From assembly GCA_046705265.1 (NCBI GenBank), contig JBJKQL010000064.1, forward strand, positions 1 to 6,913: a stretch of 6,913 nt of DNA, in the 5' to 3' direction. The position numbers were made by a program, and so were the translations under genes. This document shows, one piece after another, positions 1 to 5,895 of this stretch. Each line of letters begins with the position of its first letter. The first letter of the stretch is position 1. The stretch comes from JAJYTL01 sp046705265. Lineage in GTDB: Bacteria; Pseudomonadota; Alphaproteobacteria; Ferrovibrionales; Ferrovibrionaceae. A model generated the notes under the pieces. It searched no databases, was not told the origin of the DNA, and worked only from the letters and a program-made list of their open reading frames with translations.

Positions 1-56
1 AACTCCTCCAAGGTCCGACGGTCCTTCTTCGTCAAGATCAGCTCGGTCTGTCGCAT
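1..56 (-). CDS. IS630-like transposase, N-terminal fragment (cut by window edge)
   Basis: Only the first 18 codons are inside the window. The peptide begins MRQTEL and continues with LTKKDRRTLEE, which resembles the opening of the helix-turn-helix DNA-binding domain of IS630-family transposases (typically L-T-x-x-[DE]-R-x-x-L-E). The ATG at 56-54 is preceded by AAGGTGAT at a suitable distance, and a near-consensus sigma70 promoter lies just upstream at 118-91. The catalytic DDE region would lie to the left of the window, so it is not known whether the gene is intact. The family call comes from pattern recognition of a very short peptide and could be wrong. An overlapping ATG at 85 in another frame gives no recognisable protein. 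Confidence 0.5.
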   Translation of the reverse strand, partial: MRQTELILTKKDRRTLEE

Positions 57-90
57 ATCTGATCACCTTCAACAGTTCAGACATGCACAC

Positions 91-118
91 TTTATATGTT
101 TCGTTATTTACGTGTCAA
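91..118 (-). promoter_or_regulatory. Near-consensus sigma70 promoter for the left-edge transposase
   Basis: Read on the minus strand, a perfect -35 box TTGACA (118-113) is followed by a 16-bp spacer and TATAAA (96-91), which matches five of six bases of the -10 consensus. Transcription would start near 84, giving a leader of about 28 nt before the transposase ATG at 56. The surrounding 85-130 stretch is AT-rich compared with the rest of the window. Whether the promoter lies wholly inside the element or spans its end cannot be decided, because the second terminus is not visible. Confidence 0.6.
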
Positions 119-443
119 ATTACTAGCAAACTTGTTCTGCCCTGGGAATGGCAGCCGTGGCCACGGTCTGAACCGGCTAGAATACCTGTCTCGCTCTGGC
201 AGTTCGAGGGTATCGTTGCGTGTCTCCTTTTCCGAAGCGGTATCTCTGACAGAGGATGACGAGGATGGCGGCAGTGCATGGTGAGGATCGGCGTTAGGAG
301 CGTTTCAAATGCGACAAAAACGCTCCGTATCGGACGCCTATGACACGCCAAGCGCTAAGCTTATGATCGCGCCTAACTTGGCCGGCGCATTTCGGGCCGA
401 AGCAACCATGTAAGAATAGGCAACGCGCCTAGGGAGCTGCGTG
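119..443. other. Non-coding leader upstream of the alcohol dehydrogenase
   Basis: I find no convincing gene here: the short open frames on both strands have no ribosome binding site and no recognisable protein. The stretch holds a perfect 12-bp palindrome CCGTGGCCACGG (155-166), a perfect 9-bp inverted repeat (297-326, listed separately) and an 8-bp palindrome TAAGCTTA (356-363). It must contain the promoter of the downstream dehydrogenase, but no clear -35/-10 pair is visible on the plus strand. Confidence 0.5.
297..326. repeat. Perfect 9-bp inverted repeat, possible operator
   Basis: GGAGCGTTT (297-305) is mirrored exactly by AAACGCTCC (318-326), with a 12-nt spacer. It lies about 118 bp upstream of the dehydrogenase start. 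There is no T-tract on either side, so it is a poor rho-independent terminator. Two half-sites about two helical turns apart, centre to centre, would suit a dimeric regulator. No regulator gene is visible next to it, so an operator role is inference. Confidence 0.4.
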
Positions 444-1598
444 ATGATTACCGGGTCTTACCATTATCCTCGCATTGAGGGCATCCTCTTTGGTACGCCG
501 TGGCAAGATGCTCTCAAGAAAGAAACTGAGCGGATCGGCGCCAGCCGGGTTTTTGCCGTCGTCAGCAGCTCGCTTCTCAAGGCGACGCCGATCGCGGCCG
601 CACTTCAGGATGCCATCGGCAATCGGTATGCCGGCTTGGCGCATGGCATCAGGGCTCATTCTCCGCGCGATGACGTTGCCCGGGTGGCGTCGCGCGCGCG
701 TGACGCCAACGCCGACCTTATCCTCGCCATTGGCGGTGGATCGGTCATCGATGCAGCCAAGGTCGCACAAATGTGTCTTGTTCGTGGCGTGTTCGATGCA
801 CAAGGGTTCAGCATGCTTCGCAGTGAAACTCATGACACTGGCGCAAACGATTCCTTGGAAATCCGGATCATCGCCGTTCCGACCACGCTATCGGGCGCCG
901 AGTTCACACCTTTCGCCGGCGTCACCGATACGGTGCGCAATATCAAGGAACTCTATGCTCATCCGGATATGGCGCCCCAGGCGGTGATCCTCGATCCTCG
1001 CATCACCACGCACACGCCGGCGGAACTCTGGCTTTCGACCGGTATCAGAGCCGTCGATCACGCGGTGGAAGATCTTTGCTCCATCAACAGCCAGCCCTTC
1101 TCCGATGCCGCCTCCCTCCACGCCTTGCGGCTTCTCGGGTTGAACCTGAGGCGAACGAAGGCGATGCCCGACGACCTCGACGCCCGGATCGCAAGCATGA
1201 TCGGCGTTTGGCTTTCGCTCGCCGGTACACAGGGCGGCGTCCAGAAAGGCGCTAGCCACGCTATCGGTCATGTTCTTGGCGGCACGGCCGGTGTTCCTCA
1301 CGGCTTTACCTCCTGCGTAATGCTTCCCCATGTCCTGAGATGGAATCAGGCGGTGACTGCCGAGAAGCAGAAAATGGTGAGTGAAGCGCTGGGAGCACCC
1401 GGCCGCGAAGCCGCTGACGTTATCGCCGAATTGATTGTCGATCTCGGCCTGCCTCGGTCGTTGCGCGAGGTCAAGGTCCGGCGTGAACAGTTCCGGGCCA
1501 TCGCCGAGCACACGATGAATGACCCCTGGACCTCGACGAACCCGCGCAAAATCAACGGACCAGGCGACGTTCTGGCGATCCTTGAGGCAGCATGGTGA
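444..1598 (+). CDS. Iron-containing alcohol dehydrogenase family protein (maleylacetate reductase-like)
   Basis: A complete protein of 384 residues from the ATG at 444; AGGGAG at 431-436 lies 7 bp upstream, so this ATG is preferred over the GTG at 441. Residue numbers here count from that GTG. The N-terminal Rossmann-like half carries the nucleotide-binding signature GGGSVIDAAK (98-107) and a PTTLSGAE segment (147-154). The C-terminal helical half carries His207 (DHAVE), His273 and His277 (HAIGH) and His287 (PHG), the metal and active-site histidines of group III dehydrogenases. The usual first ligand, Asp in GMDALTH, is Arg203 (GIRAVDH). Maleylacetate reductases also lack this Asp, so the protein may reduce an enone or ketone without iron. 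The family uses NAD(P)H to interconvert carbonyls and alcohols in the cytoplasm; the substrate is unknown. The gene stands alone, with no aromatic-degradation gene beside it. Family call is firm, activity is not. Confidence 0.9.
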   Translation: MITGSYHYPRIEGILFGTPWQDALKKETERIGASRVFAVVSSSLLKATPIAAALQDAIGNRYAGLAHGIRAHSPRDDVARVASRARDANADLILAIGGGSVIDAAKVAQMCLVRGVFDAQGFSMLRSETHDTGANDSLEIRIIAVPTTLSGAEFTPFAGVTDTVRNIKELYAHPDMAPQAVILDPRITTHTPAELWLSTGIRAVDHAVEDLCSINSQPFSDAASLHALRLLGLNLRRTKAMPDDLDARIASMIGVWLSLAGTQGGVQKGASHAIGHVLGGTAGVPHGFTSCVMLPHVLRWNQAVTAEKQKMVSEALGAPGREAADVIAELIVDLGLPRSLREVKVRREQFRAIAEHTMNDPWTSTNPRKINGPGDVLAILEAAW

Positions 1599-2157
1599 GT
1601 GAAGCATGCAGCCTGATGTGAGGGCCGGTGCCGGCATTACCGACTTATGGCATCTCTAATATTTGAATGGGATACACTCTCGCATCAATTTAGGCGAGGT
1701 CTGGCCGGAAATGGCTTGCGCCAGCGGATTGATCCGCTAGCGGCCAGTCGGAAGCCGTCCATCGAATAATCGTGGAAGACGCAGTCCATCTCTGTCCATC
1801 GCCGCGGCGCTGTCTCGGCGTCACGAGACTCATGCGCGCGGCAAGTCCGCCCGCACCACCACTATCTAGCCGGCGTGACGCAGAATTTTGGCGATAATCT
1901 CCGGATCGGAAGCTAGTACCTGGAATCGCAAATGCGCGCAGCCATTGCCACAACTAGCCGACTCTCGCCATTGAACAATTTCCATGGGCGGTGAATCACT
2001 CAAGGCCGATAGTCGGTACTCGGCCCCCGCTCGCGATAGAGAGTGCATGCCTATTCCGTCTCGCGTTCGGTGGAGGCGATGTTTCGCTTCTCGCTCACAA
2101 CGCTTCCATTCGCTGCTTTTCGGCCCCTGAAGAAGAGCTCTCTCCTGTGTGATCGGG
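1599..2157. other. Non-coding spacer between convergent genes
   Basis: No intact gene is visible between the 3' ends of the rightward dehydrogenase and the leftward cytochrome gene. The stretch contains a possible transposase remnant (listed separately) and several small inverted repeats. These are AGCGGAT-TG-ATCCGCT (1723-1738) overlapping the palindrome CCGCTAGCGG (1734-1743), and GGCCGA/TCGGCC (2004-2025) with a nested CCGA/TCGG. A GC-rich hairpin follows the dehydrogenase stop (GCCG/CGGC around 1624-1635). None is followed by a T-tract, so none is a convincing intrinsic terminator. Confidence 0.5.
1869..1958 (-). pseudogene. Possible C-terminal remnant of an IS91-like transposase
   Basis: The minus strand reads CGNGCAHLRFQVLA, then SDPEIIAKILRHAG and a stop. 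This resembles the tail of IS91-type transposases, where a CxxCG zinc-binding pair precedes a segment like LRxxAxxxDPxxIxKILRHLG. The cysteine spacing is CxxxC rather than CxxC, the protein ends right after the motif, and nothing upstream in the same frame looks like the rest of a transposase. If the match is real, this is a decayed fragment. Chance similarity is a serious alternative. Confidence 0.25.
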
Positions 2158-2727
2158 TCAGGGCTTTCGACTCTCCGCTCGATTTCGCCACATCGCCATC
2201 AACGTGGTGCGGCCACGCGCATGGTCGAAAATGGCCGCAGCCGTATGAAAGCATGCAAGCAGAATCAGGACGACTGTCAGACTCCAATGCAGCTCAGAAA
2301 GGACTGAAAACCAGTATCGGCTTGGGCCCGTCAGGGATGGTAAGGGAATGATTCCTAGAAAAAGAGTGGGTACGCGCACCGCTGCGGTTCCCGCAGCCAA
2401 ATATCCCAATACCGGTACAATCATGAGAAGACCATACAGCAGCCCATGCATCATCTGCGCCGCCCTTCTCTGCCACAACGGCAATCCACGATCGAACGTT
2501 GGACGCCCATGCCGGAAGCGAATCCCAAGCCTGATCGCAACAAGGCAAAAGATCACGATGCCCAACGTTTTGTGCAACTGGAACATAAAAAACTGAAAAA
2601 GCAAATCCTGATCCGGTATCCGAACCATCCATAAGCCGGCGGCCGTCACAAGCAGAATTAGGCTCGCGACCCACCAATGCAGTGCCCGCTGCAGTCTAGT
2701 CCAGCTCTGACTATCGCCACTCTTCAT
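2158..2727 (-). CDS. Cytochrome b561 family membrane protein
   Basis: 189 residues from the ATG at 2727, close to the usual length of bacterial cytochrome b561 (about 175-190). Four membrane segments are seen at about 15-35 (LHWWVASLILLVTAAGLW), 48-68, 92-113 and 146-166. The four haem-ligand histidines fit CybB: His17 (ALHWW), His52 (LHKTLG), His147 (ELHW) and His161 (CFHTAA), with spacings 35, 95 and 14 against 34, 90 and 14 in E. coli CybB. Such proteins bind two b haems and pass electrons between quinol and a periplasmic acceptor. The start lies 17 bp inside the yceI-like gene and has no clear Shine-Dalgarno sequence, which suggests translational coupling. An upstream in-frame ATG at 2763 would add 12 residues before the conserved region and is less likely. 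It is the last gene of the minus-strand run. Family assignment is firm; the electron partner is unknown. Confidence 0.92.
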   Translation of the reverse strand: MKSGDSQSWTRLQRALHWWVASLILLVTAAGLWMVRIPDQDLLFQFFMFQLHKTLGIVIFCLVAIRLGIRFRHGRPTFDRGLPLWQRRAAQMMHGLLYGLLMIVPVLGYLAAGTAAVRVPTLFLGIIPLPSLTGPSRYWFSVLSELHWSLTVVLILLACFHTAAAIFDHARGRTTLMAMWRNRAESRKP

Positions 2728-3376
2728 GAGTGTGCTTAGTATCGAGCAGAAGAATACGCGCATGGATCACGACATGAACGACATTTGAGATCAGGATGCG
2801 ATCAGCCGTCATGCCAAAATCATTGCGCGCGACGACCCCCGTCACCTCAAAATCCGCGACCCTGGTTCCCGGTTTCGTGCCGGGGCCGATATTGATCAGT
2901 CGAGCATCGAACGCCTGCGGACGGGTTACGCCTCGGATCTTGAGCAGCCCAACAATCCGATAATGCCGCTGCCCTTCGGCCGTGATCTTCGTACTGTGGA
3001 ACTGGACCAGCGGATAGCGTGCCGTGTCAAAGTAAAGCGGCGATCGCAAGCGAGCCGTCGCCTGCGGCCACGGCATGGATATCGAACGCGCTTCGATTGT
3101 CACCGCGATATGCGTCCGGCTTGGATCGGCCAAATTCAGAAGTAGCGTGCCTTGAAAGCGGCGGAATTGCCCGTGAGAGGAAATTACCCAAAAGTCTCGA
3201 ACCGAAAACCCGATGGTGGCGACCGTACTGTTAAGTGAATAAAGATCGGCCCCAGATGCGATACCACAAAGACCGAATGAGGTCAGAAGGATGCAACCGA
3301 TGAATCTTGTTAGCGACAGTCTTCCAAGGCCGCCTTTGCTGGCATATCGCCCCATCTTTCGAAACGTCGCTAACAT
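2711..3376 (-). CDS. YceI family periplasmic protein
   Basis: 221 residues from the ATG at 3376. The N-terminus is a signal peptide: a basic region, a hydrophobic core near 25-41 (FIGCILLTSFGLCGIASG) and a likely cleavage after ASGA at about 43. The mature part is a YceI domain, a lipocalin-like barrel known in the family to bind polyisoprenoids. Family landmarks are a GFSVRDF segment near 56-62, LRSPLYFDTARYPLVQF (110-126), GLLKIRGVTRP (143-153) and RNDFGM (184-189). The His often found in the first motif is Arg here. The start is uncertain: ATG 3355 would give 214 residues, neither has a strong ribosome site, and the frame is open back to 3679 without family-like sequence. It precedes and overlaps a cytochrome b561 gene, matching the known yceI-b561 pairing. 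The bound lipid, if any, is unknown. Confidence 0.88.
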   Translation of the reverse strand: MLATFRKMGRYASKGGLGRLSLTRFIGCILLTSFGLCGIASGADLYSLNSTVATIGFSVRDFWVISSHGQFRRFQGTLLLNLADPSRTHIAVTIEARSISMPWPQATARLRSPLYFDTARYPLVQFHSTKITAEGQRHYRIVGLLKIRGVTRPQAFDARLINIGPGTKPGTRVADFEVTGVVARNDFGMTADRILISNVVHVVIHARILLLDTKHTHEEWR

Positions 3377-3377
3377 G

Positions 3378-3392
3378 GAGCCGATCCGGCTC
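3378..3392. repeat. GC-rich hairpin immediately before the yceI-like start
   Basis: GAGCCG-ATC-CGGCTC is a perfect 6-bp stem with a 3-nt loop. It ends 1 bp before the ATG at 3376 (minus strand), where the ribosome binding site of that start would be. It would hamper initiation at 3376 and so favours either control by RNA structure or the alternative start at 3355. The rest of the 235-bp gap up to 3611 shows no gene and no clear promoter. Confidence 0.35.
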
Positions 3393-3611
3393 GGCCCATC
3401 GAGATGATCGCGATTATGCGGCGATGGTCCGTCACCGCCCGTCCGATTGGAAGTTCCTGCCACCCAACTCGGATTCCACCGTCGATGGACGGCCGCGACA
3501 ATCACAGACAACCGTCGGCCAGGCTCACGATCACGGATGCACCCGATGGTCCCAACCTCAGACAGGCCATCGCGTCCCATCGGTCTCGTCTCCCCGTTTG
3601 ATTCAGCTAGC

Positions 3612-4007
3612 CTACGCCAAATGAAAGCCGGCGACCTTGTCGCCTTGCAAAGTAACGATGGCCAGAGACTGATTGTCATCTTGCCACGTCACTTCAAAAA
3701 TATAGTTGAGGTAGGAGGGCACGCGTTCGGTTGCGAGGAATTTCAAGGTATACGGCTTCTGCAAAGGCAGGCGAGCGTCCGCCAAGCGTGTCGCTTGCTC
3801 AAATTTTTCTTTGTCCAGCCGGCGGAACTCTATCGTCCCGTTTTTGATGAATTCCGCATAGTCGTGATGCGCGAGTGCCGACATCAATCGTTCCACATCT
3901 GCCCTGGCGACGGCGACCGATCTTGGCGGTGCGGTGAATGCCGGTGACGTCATGCCGACGAGAGCTGTAATCAGTGCCGCAATTGCAAACACGCGTCCTT
4001 TGCCCAT
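3612..4007 (-). CDS. Small secreted protein of unknown function
   Basis: 131 residues from the ATG at 4007, which has GGAAGAG a few bases upstream. A signal peptide is clear: MGKGR, a hydrophobic stretch (6-19, VFAIAALITALVGM) and likely cleavage after AFTA at about 26. The mature part begins with a helix (ADVERLMSALAHHDYAEFIKNG, about 36-57) and ends with probable strands (YTLKFLA, YIFEVTW, SLAIVTLQG, VAGFHLA). This helix-then-curved-sheet pattern resembles small NTF2-like or DUF4019-like domains, but I do not recognise the family and no catalytic residues stand out. An open frame reaches back to 4097 only from a TTG and would bury the signal peptide, so it is rejected. The gene lies 109 bp downstream of the repeat protein and 235 bp upstream of the yceI-like gene, on the same strand. 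It is probably periplasmic and part of the same envelope module. Confidence 0.75.
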   Translation of the reverse strand: MGKGRVFAIAALITALVGMTSPAFTAPPRSVAVARADVERLMSALAHHDYAEFIKNGTIEFRRLDKEKFEQATRLADARLPLQKPYTLKFLATERVPSYLNYIFEVTWQDDNQSLAIVTLQGDKVAGFHLA

Positions 4008-4116
4008 GGCACTCTTCCAGATCGGTTCGCCTTTTCGGTGGCCGAATCCCCGGCTTCCTTTCCCGAGAACGGGAGACATTCGGACGTTTCGGTCCAATCA
4101 ATTATTTTAAAGCATA

Positions 4117-5241
4117 TCACGGCGCATGATTACGAGAGTTTTGCGATTTCTGTTTGGCCGAGCCTCCCTTCGCCGGAGTGCCCTGCGCCGGCCAGGTACC
4201 GAGCACGTTCCCCTTTTTGTCGAATGCCGTGAGCGATGACAAGGGAGTTGCCAAAATTTGACCATGTGGATAGGAAAGCAACGTACTTCCCAAGACAAGG
4301 CGCTCGTTTCCCCGAGGATCCAGCAGCGCCAAATTCGGCTTCCCCTCCTCGCCTAAATCAAGTAAAGCCCGCGGCCTATCACCCGCGTCGTACAAGGCGA
4401 TAGCTGGTTGTCCCTTGCCAGCGAGGAATACTTCGCTCCTAGCTTTGCCATGGGAGTCGTAAAGCGCCAAAGCGGGCTGACCATCGGCGCTGGCGCCAAG
4501 CACGGCTTGGCCACGAGATGCGGTCAACACCGCATTTGGCTCTCCGTTGTTGGAGCCCAGCACGACCTCGCCATGGGCCTCGAACAACTTCAAGCTCGCC
4601 TCTCCCCCCGGCCTGGTATCAAGAGCGGCCAATTCACGATGCGTGCCGTATAGATCAATTTGCGGGCGTCCCTTTTCGTCCAGGTTCAAGAGTGCCCGCA
4701 CCTTACCGGCCGCATCATCCAGAGCAACGACCGGCTGTCCGTCTTTATTCAGATAAAGCGCGGCACGGACCCGCCCTTTGGTATCGGCGAGATCGACCGT
4801 CGGTTGCCCGGATGAAGCGGTGGTCAGTGATACGCGCGGTGTGCCATTGGGACCGTATAGCGCCAAAGCCCGAGAGTCATCCGTCACCGTCACGCCGGCG
4901 GCGGGCTTGCCTTCGTTGGTGTAGAAGAAGAGCGCTGGATTGCCGTTCGATCTGACACCGAACGTCGCCCTCACCGCGCCGTTGGCACTGGCAAAGCTCA
5001 ACGCTGGATGACCGTTGTGCATGCCGATGAACGCGCGAGATTTTCCGTTCGCGTCGACGAGCAGAAACTTTCTCGCGGTCACCGCCTGCAGGTCCATCGT
5101 CTGCGGCATGGCCCCCGTTACAACGATCGCGCCGATCACCGCTACAACAACGAGAAATCCGCCCTTCAGCCAGCGATTCTCGGATTCGAGTTTCGCCAGT
5201 CGCTCGACGATGCGGCGCGCGTCAGAATTCGGCCCTGCCAT
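4117..5241 (-). CDS. Membrane-anchored repeat protein with about twelve 20-23-residue repeats
   Basis: 374 residues; the ATG at 5241 has a strong ribosome site (GGGAGGT, 7 bp spacing). A short basic helix with coiled-coil character (8-25, IVERLAKLESENRWLK) precedes one membrane segment (about 28-44, FLVVVAVIGAIVVTGAM), so the rest probably faces the periplasm. Residues 56-320 are tandem repeats. The best run exactly 23 residues (78-100, 146-168, 169-191, 255-277, 278-300) and the others 20-23. The consensus is G-[QKR]-P-x-[LIV]-x-L-x-D-x-x-G-[KR]-x-R-A-x-L-x-L, with alternating hydrophobic residues and Gly/Asp/Asn turns, as in a beta-solenoid or stacked hairpins. The tail (351-374) is Gly/Ser/Lys-rich and probably disordered. 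No enzyme motif is seen. A scaffold or ligand-binding role is inference; no named family is assigned. It is the first gene of the four-gene minus-strand run. Confidence 0.85.
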   Translation of the reverse strand: MAGPNSDARRIVERLAKLESENRWLKGGFLVVVAVIGAIVVTGAMPQTMDLQAVTARKFLLVDANGKSRAFIGMHNGHPALSFASANGAVRATFGVRSNGNPALFFYTNEGKPAAGVTVTDDSRALALYGPNGTPRVSLTTASSGQPTVDLADTKGRVRAALYLNKDGQPVVALDDAAGKVRALLNLDEKGRPQIDLYGTHRELAALDTRPGGEASLKLFEAHGEVVLGSNNGEPNAVLTASRGQAVLGASADGQPALALYDSHGKARSEVFLAGKGQPAIALYDAGDRPRALLDLGEEGKPNLALLDPRGNERLVLGSTLLSYPHGQILATPLSSLTAFDKKGNVLGTWPAQGTPAKGGSAKQKSQNSRNHAP

Positions 5242-5597
5242 ATCTCTTACCTCCCACCTTGCGTCGGGATGTGCGAGCGCTCGTCATTCGCTATGGAGCC
5301 CGACGCCATTCGGCGTTATCCGCTCTCACATAACCGTGAGGTCTCTCTAGGTTGTCCATTCGACTTTGACCAAGGCAAGCTGAACTTTCTGAAATCCTGG
5401 CAACCGTTAGGCGACCGAATGATCGGCGATTGGATGCGCCTCCGCCACGAATGGGTCGGGAAGCACTAGCGCACCAGGCCGTCGAGGGCGCACAAGCGCC
5501 ATCGCCCATTCTGCTTAGCTCGGCGTCATTATCAATTGCGTCACTATCGGTGGCGCCGGCCGACGAGAACCCTTTCAAAACCCCGCCAGGCCGGGGG
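5242..5597. other. Non-coding region upstream of the repeat-protein gene
   Basis: No supported gene or tRNA is visible. The region must hold the promoter and leader of the minus-strand run, but I see no convincing -35/-10 pair. Two small inverted repeats lie next to each other in the likely leader: ACGCC-ATTC-GGCGT (5303-5316) and CTCAC-ATAACC-GTGAG (5325-5340). The ribosome binding site of the repeat-protein gene is at about 5249-5255. Confidence 0.45.
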
Positions 5598-5647
5598 TGT
5601 TACCTACGCCTCCGGTACGATCTGTTACCGATCTCTCCGGTCCGTAC
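5598..5647. repeat. Imperfect 25-bp direct duplication, possible insertion-sequence end
   Basis: Two adjacent 25-bp units (5598-5622 and 5623-5647) agree at 18 of 25 positions. Each has TGTTACC at the start and CTCCGGT at positions 13-19. Repeated TGTTACC...TCCGG motifs beginning with TGT resemble the multiple terminal repeats of IS21- or IS481-like elements. No transposase is visible on either side, so if this reading is right it is a leftover terminus. An alternative is a protein-binding site or part of the island attachment region. Confidence 0.4.
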
Positions 5648-5782
5648 ACACGGGATACTGGCGGAGGGGATGACTGCTTAACCACCGTTTCAAGCCGCTT
5701 CATGGCGAAGCAGGAAATGGCAGTTTTGACGCTGAAGAAACCGAGATTCCATGGGCTTTCTTGCACGTCGACAAAAAATCCG

Positions 5783-5801
5783 CAGAAAACATGATTTTCT
5801 G
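5783..5801. repeat. Perfect 7-bp inverted repeat upstream of the integrase
   Basis: CAGAAAA (5783-5789) and TTTTCTG (5795-5801) flank a 5-nt centre CATGA. It lies 26 bp before the tandem 13-bp repeats. Short inverted arms around a small centre are what the crossover core of a tyrosine recombinase site looks like, but such arms can also occur by chance. The partner site is outside the window. Confidence 0.25.
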
Positions 5802-5826
5802 GCGTCTCACAAAATCTCATGCCAAA

Positions 5827-5878
5827 GTGTAGGCCCAGGGTGTAGGCCCGTGGTGTAGGCCATGGGTGTATGCCCGGC
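5827..5878 (+). repeat. Four tandem 13-bp repeats before the integrase (possible arm-type sites)
   Basis: Units begin at 5827, 5840, 5853 and 5866, an exact 13-bp period. The cores are GTGTAGGCCC, GTGTAGGCCC, GTGTAGGCCA and GTGTATGCCC, followed by three variable bases. The array ends 17 bp before the integrase ATG and 4 bp before its ribosome binding site. Island integrases with an N-terminal arm-binding domain recognise short direct repeats near the attachment site, so these are likely arm-type sites. The same position would also let the integrase repress its own transcription. The repeats are seen directly; the role is inferred. Confidence 0.7.
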
Positions 5879-5895
5879 AAACGGGAGTGAGACAA

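Noticed and set aside
96..351. Overlapping short open frames on both strands left of the dehydrogenase
   Set aside because: They have no ribosome binding site, no recognisable domain and unremarkable composition. One overlaps the transposase promoter.
1624..1635. Intrinsic terminator after the dehydrogenase
   Set aside because: The stem is only about 4 bp and no T-tract follows.
888..1637. A 249-residue minus-strand frame antisense to the dehydrogenase
   Set aside because: It is a shadow of the strongly conserved plus-strand gene and has no protein-like family features.
3377..3679. A 101-residue N-terminal extension of the YceI protein
   Set aside because: The frame is open, but the extra sequence is unlike YceI proteins and would bury the signal peptide internally.
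4008..4097. A longer start for the small secreted protein
   Set aside because: It would begin at a TTG without a ribosome site and place the signal peptide inside the protein; the ATG at 4007 has GGAAGAG upstream.
5341..5600. tRNA or tRNA fragment as the island target
   Set aside because: No T-arm GGTTCGAAT-like sequence or acceptor-stem pairing ending in CCA was found on either strand.
5827..5878. CRISPR array
   Set aside because: The 13-bp units are contiguous, with only three variable bases between cores and no unique spacers or cas genes.
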